From Nitrospirota bacterium (GTDB taxonomy: Bacteria > Nitrospirota > Thermodesulfovibrionia > Thermodesulfovibrionales > UBA6898), in the NCBI GenBank assembly GCA_016235245.1, contig JACRLO010000006.1, forward strand, positions 124,001 to 188,000: a DNA stretch of 64,000 nucleotides, written 5' to 3'. The position numbers and the translations under genes are program-made. The notes under the pieces were generated by a model. That model had not been told where the DNA came from. It saw only the letters and a list, made by a program, of their open reading frames with translations, and made no database searches. The stretch's first letter is position 1. Every line of letters starts with the position of its first letter. Below are positions 27,599 through 36,300 of the stretch, piece after piece.

Positions 27599-27769
27599 AT
27601 GAACGAAGAGCTTAAGCAGGAAATGATGAAAAAGGCAGATGACGGGAAGCTTTCCTGCTCAGATGCCAGAAAGATAGCAGAAAGCCTGAATATTTCATAT
27701 AAGGAAGTAGGCGATGCTGCCGATGATCTCGGCATCAGGATCAGGAACTGCCAGTTAGGGTGCTTCTGA
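27599..27769 (+). CDS. Small conserved-looking protein ending NCQLGCF
   Basis: 56 aa; it starts MNEELKQEMMKKADDGKLSC and ends RIRNCQLGCF. The middle (ARKIAESLNISYKEVGDAAD) looks like a helix-turn-helix-like helical bundle. The terminal CQLGC pair could bind metal. From memory, a similar ending occurs in small proteins of anaerobes. Its stop overlaps the ccsB ATG (ATGA-type junction), so it belongs to the ccsB-hemA-hemC operon. The function is unknown. Confidence 0.6.
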   Translation: MNEELKQEMMKKADDGKLSCSDARKIAESLNISYKEVGDAADDLGIRIRNCQLGCF

Positions 27770-28581
27770 TGGAGACGCTTCTTTTTGAGTTTGCGCTGAC
27801 CTGTTATTTTGCCGCAACGATCGTCTGCGGTCTTGAACTGTTCAAGGGCAACAAGACGACTTCGCGCATTATGTTCGGCCTTGTCGTTGCCGGGTTTGTC
27901 CTCCATACCATTCATATCCTTGCGCGGTATTTCATTTCAGGCCATATGCCGACCGCAAGTCTCCACGAGGCTTCTTCTTTCTTTTCCTGGTGCATTGTGC
28001 TGCTCTTCTTTTTCCTCGAATACCGGTACCGCGTCGGACTTCTCGGTTCGTTTATCATGCCGGTGGTTTTTGTCCTGATGCTCACGTCCTCCATGCTGCC
28101 CCGGAAGATAGAGAACCTGAGCCCGCTCCTTCAGAGTTCCTGGCTCTTTATCCATACCGCGTTCGCCTTTATCGGCGACGCTGCCTTTGCCATGGCGTTC
28201 GGCGTCGGTATCATGTATCTGGTGCAGGAGCATTACGTCAAGTCCAAGCATCTTGGCGGGCTCTTTAAAAGACTGCCGAGTCTCCAGATCCTCGATGAAA
28301 TGAATTATCGCCTGATCACGATCGGATTTCCGTTTTTAACGCTGGCCATCATTACCGGAGCGTTCTGGGCAGAAAGCGCTCTCGGCAGATTCTGGAGATG
28401 GGACCCCAAAGAGGTATGGTCCCTTATAACCTGGCTTATCTATGCCGCCGTGCTCCATCTCAGGCTCACAAAAGGATGGCGGGGGAAAAAGGCGGCGATC
28501 CTTTCGATCATCGGCTTCTGTATCGTTCTCTTTACGTTTTTCGGCGTTAATCTGCTGCTTAAGGGATACCATACGTTCTGA
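27769..28581 (+). CDS. ccsB: Cytochrome c assembly protein (CcsA/CcsB family)
   Basis: 270 aa membrane protein with about eight helices. The Trp-rich heme-handling motif is seen in FWRWDPKEVWSLITW, and conserved His residues lie near the membrane surface (HTIHIL, HEASSFFSW, HTAFAF). Such proteins deliver heme to apocytochromes (system II) or act as HemX near hemA. The gene is coupled to hemA by an overlap of one base (TGATG). An upstream in-frame GTG at 27760 is less likely. Confidence 0.88.
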   Translation: METLLFEFALTCYFAATIVCGLELFKGNKTTSRIMFGLVVAGFVLHTIHILARYFISGHMPTASLHEASSFFSWCIVLLFFFLEYRYRVGLLGSFIMPVVFVLMLTSSMLPRKIENLSPLLQSSWLFIHTAFAFIGDAAFAMAFGVGIMYLVQEHYVKSKHLGGLFKRLPSLQILDEMNYRLITIGFPFLTLAIITGAFWAESALGRFWRWDPKEVWSLITWLIYAAVLHLRLTKGWRGKKAAILSIIGFCIVLFTFFGVNLLLKGYHTF

Positions 28582-29858
28582 TGAAGATCGCAGTTGTCGG
28601 ACTGAACCATAAAACGGCTGATGTGGAACTCAGGGAGAAGCTCGCCTTTAACGGCCCGCGCCTTGAGGAAGGCCTGCTCAGCATAAAAGCTATCCCCGGC
28701 ATAAAAGAGGCTGCTATCCTTTCAACCTGCAACAGGGTAGAAATTTATCTGACGGTTGAGGACCTGCAGCAGGCGTTTGCCTCGCTCAAGGATTTCCTGG
28801 TGCAGTTCTTTGATCTCAAACGCGATTCTCTGGACTCTGCCCTGTATCTGCACGAGGATATGATGGCGGTGAAGCATATCTTCAGGGTAGCCTCAAGCCT
28901 CGATTCCATGGTTCTGGGCGAACCCCAGATCCTCGGTCAGCTGAAGGATGCCTTCGATTTCGCGCTCGAGAAAAAAGCGACTGGCGCGCTCCTGAACCGA
29001 CTTCTCAAGAAATCGATATCCGTTGCAAAACGGGTCAGGACAGAGACAAGGATCGCCTCAAGCGCGGTCTCGATCAGCTTTGCAGCGGTTGAACTCGCAA
29101 AGAAGATATTCACCGACCTTTCGGGCAAATCGTTCATGCTCCTTGGCGCCGGCGAGATGGCTGAGCTGGCTGCAAAGCATATGATGAATAACGGGGTGCA
29201 GGAGATCGCTGTTGCCAACAGGACCTATGAGCGCGGCTGCGAACTTGCGCATGAATTTAACGGTAAGGCGATCAGGTTCGAGGAGTTCCCTGATAAACTG
29301 GTCAATACGGATATCCTGATATGCTCCACAGGAGCTCCAGCGTATGTGCTGCTGAAGGAGCATATGCAGAAGGCCATGAAGGCCAGAAAACAGAAGCCCG
29401 TTTTTCTTATCGATATATCGGTGCCCCGGAATATTGAGCCGTCAATCAACGACATGGATAACGTGTACCTCTATAATGTCGACGACCTCAATGATGTTGT
29501 GGATACGAACAAGCAGGAGCGCCAGAAAGAGGCTGAAAAGGCAGGTGAGATCGTAGAGGAAGAGATCGAGACCTTCAAAAAATGGCTGTCAACGCTTGAT
29601 TCTGTACCTGCGGTCGTTGCCCTTCGTGAAAAGGCCGAGGCTATCAGGAAGGAAGAGCTGGAACGCTTTCTGAACCGGTTTCCCGGACTGGGTGACAAGG
29701 AACGGAAGGCGATAGAGGGACTGTCGAGCGCGATCATGAACAAACTTATCCATGGACCTACCGTGGCGCTGAAGGATGACTCGGAAGACAAAGATGTCAT
29801 GATAGCAGTGATCAAGAGACTCTATGGGTTAAACGGAGACGATGATGAAAAAAAATAG
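28581..29858 (+). CDS. hemA: Glutamyl-tRNA reductase
   Basis: 425 aa. It reduces glutamyl-tRNA to glutamate-1-semialdehyde, the first step of tetrapyrrole synthesis by the C5 route. The catalytic Cys is in LSTCNRVEIY. GEPQILGQLKDAF is the family signature and LLGAGEMAELAAKHM is the NADPH site. A C-terminal dimerisation helix is present. It overlaps hemC. Confidence 0.97.
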   Translation: MKIAVVGLNHKTADVELREKLAFNGPRLEEGLLSIKAIPGIKEAAILSTCNRVEIYLTVEDLQQAFASLKDFLVQFFDLKRDSLDSALYLHEDMMAVKHIFRVASSLDSMVLGEPQILGQLKDAFDFALEKKATGALLNRLLKKSISVAKRVRTETRIASSAVSISFAAVELAKKIFTDLSGKSFMLLGAGEMAELAAKHMMNNGVQEIAVANRTYERGCELAHEFNGKAIRFEEFPDKLVNTDILICSTGAPAYVLLKEHMQKAMKARKQKPVFLIDISVPRNIEPSINDMDNVYLYNVDDLNDVVDTNKQERQKEAEKAGEIVEEEIETFKKWLSTLDSVPAVVALREKAEAIRKEELERFLNRFPGLGDKERKAIEGLSSAIMNKLIHGPTVALKDDSEDKDVMIAVIKRLYGLNGDDDEKK

Positions 29859-30810
29859 TGTAGTAATCGGCACACGCGGCTCAAAGCTTGCGCTCTGGCA
29901 GGCCGAGTGGGTGAAGGCCGAGCTGCAGCGGTTGAATCCGGGACTTGAGGTCGGGCTGAACAAGATCAAGACGACTGGCGACAAGATTCTTGATGTGCCG
30001 CTCGCAAAGGTAGGAGGCAAGGGGCTCTTTGTGAAAGAGATCGAGGAAGCTCTTCTGAGGGGGGAGGCAGACCTTGCCGTACATAGCATGAAGGACGTTC
30101 CGACCGAATTCCCTGAGGGCCTCTACCTTGCGGTGATCTGCGAGAGGGAAGACCCGAGGGATGCTTTTATCGCACAGAGCAGCGGGCAGGCGGCAAAGAG
30201 CCTTAAAGACCTCCCTCAGGGAGCAACCATCGGGACAAGCAGCCTGAGACGGTCGTGTCAGCTTCTGAGCAAAAGACCGGATCTTACGATTGCCCAGCTC
30301 AGAGGGAATCTTGAGACGCGGTTCCGGAAACTTGACGAAGGCCAGTTCGATGCCATGATCCTTGCGGCAGCAGGCGTAAAAAGACTGGGCTGGCAACAGA
30401 GGATTAGCGAGGTTATAGAGCCGGGAATAAGCCTTCCTGCGATCGGTCAGGGTGCTGTGGGTATTGAGTGCAGGATCAATGACGAGTTCATCAATCAGCT
30501 TATTGCCCCTCTGAACCATACAGACACCTCAATCTGCGTCAGGGCCGAACGGGCGCTGCTCAAGAGGCTGCAGGGAGGCTGTCAGGTGCCGATCGCTGCG
30601 TATGCCACGATCAAAGACGGGAGATTGTTCATGGACGGGCTTGTCGGCAGTGTTACCGGAGACAGGATTATCAAGGAGCACCTTGAAGGGAAGATCGAGG
30701 ATGCCGAGACAATCGGCATAACCCTTGGCGAGAAGCTGCTCTCAAAAGGCGCGGACAAGATACTTGCAGAGGTTTACGGCAGAGAAATCGACCCTGTCGA
30801 TGCACCGTAA
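29842..30810 (+). CDS. hemC: Porphobilinogen deaminase
   Basis: 322 aa. It polymerises four porphobilinogens into hydroxymethylbilane. VIGTRGSKLALWQAEW opens the protein. VHSMKDVPTEFP and IGTSSLRRSCQLL are substrate-binding motifs. The dipyrromethane-cofactor Cys is in LLKRLQGGCQVPIAAYA. It starts inside the end of hemA (17-nt overlap). No further hem genes follow in the window. Confidence 0.97.
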   Translation: MMKKNSVVIGTRGSKLALWQAEWVKAELQRLNPGLEVGLNKIKTTGDKILDVPLAKVGGKGLFVKEIEEALLRGEADLAVHSMKDVPTEFPEGLYLAVICEREDPRDAFIAQSSGQAAKSLKDLPQGATIGTSSLRRSCQLLSKRPDLTIAQLRGNLETRFRKLDEGQFDAMILAAAGVKRLGWQQRISEVIEPGISLPAIGQGAVGIECRINDEFINQLIAPLNHTDTSICVRAERALLKRLQGGCQVPIAAYATIKDGRLFMDGLVGSVTGDRIIKEHLEGKIEDAETIGITLGEKLLSKGADKILAEVYGREIDPVDAP

Positions 30811-30842
30811 TTGTCAATCGGTAACTATTTATCTGCAACAGA

Positions 30843-31304
30843 CTACTTTTGAACGCAGGAATTTCCCGACATCTGCCCCATGTTGATCCGTGTTGATGAA
30901 ACGACAATGCAATCATAATCAGGCTCTGTCGTATGCGTAATGCTTATTGTCCTGAGCGGTGAGATAGTGCCCCTGCGGTTAAACTTGAAGGTAAGAGGAA
31001 TGCCGCCGCCATTGGCATCATTTGCAAACTCAACTGTTTTGGGTACCAGAACCGTATCGCCGGCTCCGACATTTATGGCGCTATTGTCGTTCGTATCTTC
31101 GACAATGCGATACGTTGTCGGACTGGTAAAATCTACAAAGTATTCCCGGCTTCTTTCCATGGCCATCATGCGTGCTGACATCATATCGGAATATATCTCT
31201 TTTGTCTGTTTCTCGACTTTATATCTGCCGATCCAGTCTGAATAGGCAAAGCCAAGCGAAACACCAAGGACGCCGACGATCATACATACGCAAAGAGTCC
31301 AGCC
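30843..31304 (-). pseudogene. 5'-truncated GspH/FimT-type pseudopilin
   Basis: The frame contains MIVGVLGVSLGFAYSDWIGR, then KVEKQTKEIYSDMMSARMMA and a beta-rich C terminus, which fits the GspH/FimT minor-pilin family. The prepilin leader is missing. Upstream in frame one reads GWTLCVCMIVG, where a normal gene has G-(F/Y)TLxE, and then homology stops at about 31304. The first ATG (31283) lies inside the membrane helix. From 31306 onward the other strand reads as a vapC fragment. The gene was probably cut by rearrangement and is not a functional pilin. Confidence 0.6.
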
Positions 31305-31305
31305 T

Positions 31306-31420
31306 ACTGTTGGATCAATTGATATGCTTATCGGCGCTCATCTCACCTCTAGGATTATTCTCATCACAAACAATACCAAGGAATTCGTGAGAATAAAAGG
31401 GTTGAAGATAGCCGACAGGA
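31306..31420 (+). pseudogene. Relic of a VapC (PIN-domain) toxin gene
   Basis: The plus-strand frame reads TVGSIDMLIGAHLTSRIILI, then TNNTKEFVRIKGLKI. PIN-domain toxins of the VapC family end with this pattern: an acidic SxD near the active site, 'IAAHA', 'LVTNNTREFxRVxGL'. Only the last 35-40 residues are present, with no promoter, no N-terminal part and no antitoxin. It abuts the broken 5' end of the pseudopilin gene on the other strand. Confidence 0.55.
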
Positions 31421-31538
31421 CAGGCGGATTTTGTCAGATTCGTACTGTGGCCGAAGTGCACCTTGCCCGGCCTATTGGGACTATTGGACGAGCTCAGTTA
31501 TTAAGCGTAAAAACAGAGCTCAAGGTTGTTTTTGGTTA

Positions 31539-31805
31539 TTAGTATACACTCGCGCCACCAATAGACTTCTGTTCAACAATTTCTACTGGAGCACCAATCT
31601 CGTCGAGTTCTCTCTTGAATCGATTAAATGCTGACGTGCTGCCAGACCGCATTAAGATCATAGTCTCTTCGCTTTCCACTCGCGCCTTCCACTGAGCGAA
31701 TGGAACATTCGGCCACAGTTGAGCCAGTCTCCTGGCACTGATATATTGAAGTCTCTTGTTTTCTATTGGTTTAAGAATAAGAATAAATTTTCCACTTTCA
31801 CTCAT
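31539..31805 (-). CDS. Hypothetical 88-aa protein in the pilus locus
   Basis: It starts MSESGKFILILKPIENKRLQ and ends PVEIVEQKSIGGASVY. An alternating strand-helix pattern (FILILKP; SARRLAQLWP; EETMILMRSG; AFNRFKRELDEIGAPVEIVE) suggests a small alpha/beta domain with a loose similarity to the ribosomal L7/L12 C-terminal fold. It lies 72 nt after the lipoprotein gene in the same direction. No function is assigned. Confidence 0.6.
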   Translation of the reverse strand: MSESGKFILILKPIENKRLQYISARRLAQLWPNVPFAQWKARVESEETMILMRSGSTSAFNRFKRELDEIGAPVEIVEQKSIGGASVY

Positions 31806-31877
31806 ATCTGCTCCACCAAAACTGATATTTCAACTGCAGTCCTTACTAGAAAAAATCTTATCCTCTCCGAGCAGATA

Positions 31878-32621
31878 TCACTGGCCGGACTGAGTTTCGG
31901 AGTTTCTCTTCCCAACCTCAACCGTAAAAGGGATGCTAACAACTGCCTCTGCACCATCGCTATCCTTGACAGATACCGCAACATCGTAAGTTCCCGAAGT
32001 CAATCCCTGCAAGTCAAGACTAATCCTGCCCGTATCTGAATCTATCTTCATGCCGTCTGGACCTTTCAATAGCGAGTAGGAGAGCTGATCACCGTCTGGG
32101 TCCTCTGCCTGAATATAGGCGGTATACCCCGTTAGCGTCGTATTCGCATTTACAAGATTAGCCTTTGCAACAGGCGGAGTATTTCCAATTAAGGCAAATT
32201 GTCGAAGCGAGACTCCCTTCACCGCACCGGCAACAGGAATAACTTCGACCTCTACCCTATCACCTTTTTTGAACGGCCCCCTAAAAATCGGCCCCTCCAC
32301 TTCCCTCGTCATTTCATCATTCAGCTTCCATGCATAGCGAAATGCTACTGCCCCTTCTTTTCCGGACTCGGCCTCAGCATATACCGACAGCTCATCGCCC
32401 TTGCGGGGCTGCTGAGGCGTCAGACGCAACCGTGCAATTCTTGGGACAAAGGTCATACCATCCATTTTCTTCATGGCTTGCTGTTGCGAAACCGGCAATA
32501 CAAGACCGGATTTCTGGTCGGCAGAAGAGCTGTCTGCTTTCTTTGATTCCTGCCGCTCACATGCCACAGCACAAAAAATGATAAGCAGGGCTACGAGAAA
32601 CGTTAGCGAGAGTCTACCCAT
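31878..32621 (-). CDS. Lipoprotein with cadherin-like Ig domain
   Basis: 247 aa. A hydrophobic signal ending CAVAC looks like a lipobox, so the mature N-terminal Cys would be lipidated. The C-terminal third has the dystroglycan/cadherin-like pattern DPDGDQLSYSLLKGPDGMKI followed by DSDTGRISL, and ends with a VSVKDSDGAEAVVSIPFTV strand pair. It overlaps the fimT gene by 19 nt and is part of the minor-pilin operon. It is probably an outer-membrane accessory protein of the pilus or adhesin. Confidence 0.8.
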   Translation of the reverse strand: MGRLSLTFLVALLIIFCAVACERQESKKADSSSADQKSGLVLPVSQQQAMKKMDGMTFVPRIARLRLTPQQPRKGDELSVYAEAESGKEGAVAFRYAWKLNDEMTREVEGPIFRGPFKKGDRVEVEVIPVAGAVKGVSLRQFALIGNTPPVAKANLVNANTTLTGYTAYIQAEDPDGDQLSYSLLKGPDGMKIDSDTGRISLDLQGLTSGTYDVAVSVKDSDGAEAVVSIPFTVEVGKRNSETQSGQ

Positions 32622-33304
32622 TGCGTTGCCCCCTTATCCCATTTACACATTCTTGTTAAGCCTGCTGAATTGATATTTACGGCAAACGCATCCTTGCCAT
32701 TACTGAGGTAAAATGTACCGCCAGCCACAGTGCCGTCAATTGGAAAACCATTTGAGTTCAAAGCCAGACACGGCATATTACTGCAGGGAGGGTCAGAAGC
32801 ACGAGTCTGTGTGCCAAGAGAAACGAAAGACGCCGGCGCCCCATTACCATTGCCGCAGGCGGCACCGCCTGATATAAACGCTTTTTTATTAATTGTTGCG
32901 GCATTGCCACTGTCATCCTCATAGGCTCCGCCAAAGACAACTCTGTTTTGCATGGCCTTAGCTGCTGCCCAGCCAGCCGGGTTTGTCACCTCGGCTGCGG
33001 TACGCACATTATTCCCGTTTGTATCTTCATAACGGAACACCTGATAGGTATTTGCCGTAGTGTTAAAAACCACAAAGACCTTCCGACGGCGAAGCGTTCC
33101 ATTAACAATGCTTCCGCTACCCTGGGCCGCAGCTTCATTCTGGGCAAATTTGAGGTCATCGACCAGCTGCCTTGCCGCAGCCTTCACCTTGTTCTCCGAA
33201 CTGATCATACTCAGGAACGCCGGAAACGCCAGCAGCGCAAGAATCCCAATGATAGCGACTACTACTATCAGCTCTACCAGTGTGACTCCATGCCTGTTCT
33301 GCAT
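32603..33304 (-). CDS. fimT: FimT/GspH-type pseudopilin
   Basis: 233 aa from the ATG at 33304, which lies 2 nt after the pilY1 stop; a GTG 21 nt upstream overlaps pilY1. The class III leader MQNRHG is followed by VTLVELIVVVAIIGILALLA with Glu at +5, so it is a prepilin peptidase substrate. The C-terminal domain contains Cys pairs (AACGNGNG, DPPCSNMPC) and a final MCKWD. It probably belongs to the pilus initiation complex together with PilV, PilW, PilX and PilY1. Confidence 0.85.
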   Translation of the reverse strand: MQNRHGVTLVELIVVVAIIGILALLAFPAFLSMISSENKVKAAARQLVDDLKFAQNEAAAQGSGSIVNGTLRRRKVFVVFNTTANTYQVFRYEDTNGNNVRTAAEVTNPAGWAAAKAMQNRVVFGGAYEDDSGNAATINKKAFISGGAACGNGNGAPASFVSLGTQTRASDPPCSNMPCLALNSNGFPIDGTVAGGTFYLSNGKDAFAVNINSAGLTRMCKWDKGATQWVDSR

Positions 33305-33306
33305 CG

Positions 33307-36300
33307 TCACTGCAACGTCCTCCACCAGAGCGTCTTAACCGGATTTTCTTGGACAGCGTTTGGAGTAAAGTTTCCATCGCCAAGCTGAATAAACTTACCA
33401 TCAAAGGAAAGAATCGACACGTGGTTATTCTCTATCGCGAGGCCACCCACAACAGGAGAGCCAATATCCTTAGACAGCGTCAGTACCGACTTCTTCCCAA
33501 TGTTCACTAAGTCATCAGTTGGCTTAAGAGACAACGCAAGAAACCTTCCGGTTGATACAGTCTTTACCAGATCAGGTTGACCGATATCGGTATAGCCCTT
33601 TGCAGTTCCTAAATATACGGTCCCGGAAGAGTCTACAAGAGGCTGAATCCATATCTTTTCCCCATCGTTTGTGGCAAAGCTCTTGTCGTCCAAGCTGGCC
33701 CAGAGGTTCGTAAGAGTTTTGTCGCTCTCAAATTGAAATGCAAACAGGTGATATTTTGTCGTTGCCTCATCCTGGAGACTCTCCCTGCCACCAGTGCCAA
33801 ATACAATTTTATGTCCGGAAATAGAAACCATTGATCCAATGGGTTCCTTCACGCCTGCCGCTAATGTTGACGTAGCTTCAGGCATTACAAGTGTGGTGAG
33901 ATTTGATGGAACATAAAAAGCCGGGCCATTACCCGCGGAACCATCTGCCGCAATACTCACCCCGTCGACCGCACGCAATATCCAAAGACGGCCCTGCATG
34001 TCACCGAAGAGAACATAATCATCCGTTCCATTGTTCCCATAATCCATCAGCGCTGGAATCGAAGGAGTGTAATTCACGTTTTCAGCATCTCCGGTATACA
34101 TGATTTTCGTCTCCCAAACCAAGTCCCCGGTGCGGAAATTAAGCCCGAAAACGCTAAGCCCCTGCACATTATGCGCTGCACCCAAGGGGTTAATATCCAC
34201 CGGCCGTAACCATGGGGCAGTTAGAATTATATTTGTATCGAGAGTAGTTCCAATCTGGACCCTACCAATCGCTACACCCTTTGAGTTACCCATATTGGGG
34301 TCAAAATGAAGCCCTATTGTCATTGCTTCCGCTGTAGTATAAGTGCTCGGGAAGCTACCCGTCGGATAGTAATTTCTCATAGGATTAGTCGAGCTTACAG
34401 GGTTAACCTTACTGCTGTAGGTCCTCTCCCAAAGCACAGACGGGGTATATGGGTCAGAGACATCGAGCGCAAAGACAATTCCTTCGCTAATCACGCCTGG
34501 TTGAGCAGTCGTTGCCGTAGCAACCAGAATAGTCCGCCACTGATTTGGCGTGCTAATATTATTATCATGATCCACAAAGAAATCACCAACGGCGGGTGAA
34601 CTATCAACGGAAACGGCATAAGAAAAGACCGGGCAGACACAGTGATTTGGATCCGTTGCGGGATCACAGCTAGTAATCGTCTCGCCAGGATTGCAGTCAG
34701 TAAAAGTCTGATTCTTTAAGGAAGTTAGAAGTGCTGATGGAATGTACGCCCAGATCTCTTTGCCGCTGCCCGTACTGTACGTCTTGGTAGTACTATTCCA
34801 AGCCCCGCCATAAAAAGCATGCAGCATTCCGTCATGCCCTCCCGCGAATATTATCTTATCCCTACTACCGGCTCCAGTAACAAGGTCGCTGCGGGTTAAG
34901 ACAGCCGGAGTGGAATGTTCGATTCCCCCAAGCCGCTTGCTTAATTCCTTATCTCCGGCGGGCAGGGTATCATCCGCATTTTTGCGGCCCCTTACTGAGT
35001 TAACCAGCGCCTTAACACCATTGAGCGTTTTTACAGCATCAGGATCAAGATAGTGCCAGAGCTTTGTCGCATCTGTCTGTACAGTGCCAATATTACCGAC
35101 CTCAAACCCCATTTTTGTCGTTGACCCAGGCAGCGTAGTGAAAATGTAGCGCGCTGCATTTGCATTTGTCGGATTTGCCGGATTCGCGCCACTGGCTCCG
35201 GCAGGGGGCATAACAGAATTTGCTCCCGCATCCCAAAGCTTAGTAGCAGGATTTGTTGTGACATCGATGGCATAAAGATGCCCCTTATACCCAGGAAATT
35301 CAAAGGTCGCCTTATACAGTATATTGTCTTTTTGAACTGCACCTGCCTTTACGTATTCATTCGGAACAATTTGCAATTGCAGTCCCAGAAGGGAATTCAG
35401 AATATATTTTGTGCCACATGTCGTGGAGCTATCCCAGTCGACATCGCAATTAGTCAAAAGCGGGCCGAATTGCATCCCAGTCGCCGTCGCAGAGCAGATG
35501 GCAACACCTCCCGTGTCGTATGTAATATTCTTTGTAGGGGTGCAAATCGACTGACTGGCTGTATTTGGCGAACAGACACTACAGCCTCCGGTCACGTCAT
35601 CCGTTACATCGACAACAGTTGTCAACTTCGGATCGGCGATCAGAGGCGGGCCAACTACACCTTTAGGAAACGTAACCCTAAGCTCTTTAATATTCAAATT
35701 AGCGCCAGGATCAGCAGTGCCACTGCCATAGGGTTGCAGACTGCCGATTTTGAGACCCATAAGTGTCTTTGTGGTGGGATTGTATGTGGTACCATCACTG
35801 CTGATATATACGCCGCATACCTGCGTTGTGATATTTTCAACAATATTGGTAAGGTCAATCTGAAGCTTCGGACAGGTGGAACCAACAACGCATGTACACG
35901 AGCCGGTCAAAGACGGATAATTAGGCGGATTCGGCGTATTTAAAACAGCCTCTATTGTTACGATATTGGGATTCGTTAGGTTAACCGCGCTAATATCCTT
36001 ATCAAATGTCAGATCCAATAATCTTTCACTCGGTGTAATCGTGGCAGCATTAGAACACTTCAGATATTTATGCCCGGCAATGTATGCAACATACCCTTGC
36101 GTAGCGCTGCCGTTGATCCTGCCACCAACAAAATAGTCGTATGCAGGTGGTGCAGCCTCTCGCGGACTTGAATAAGCAGTTGTGTCCTTGTCATGAATAA
36201 ATCTCGTAACCGTTGAATTCCACCCGTAATCAGGAGACGGCGTCAGAAGCGGTCGGAAGTTTTTGACATGTCCGCTTGCAGGCATATGCACCCAACCGGC

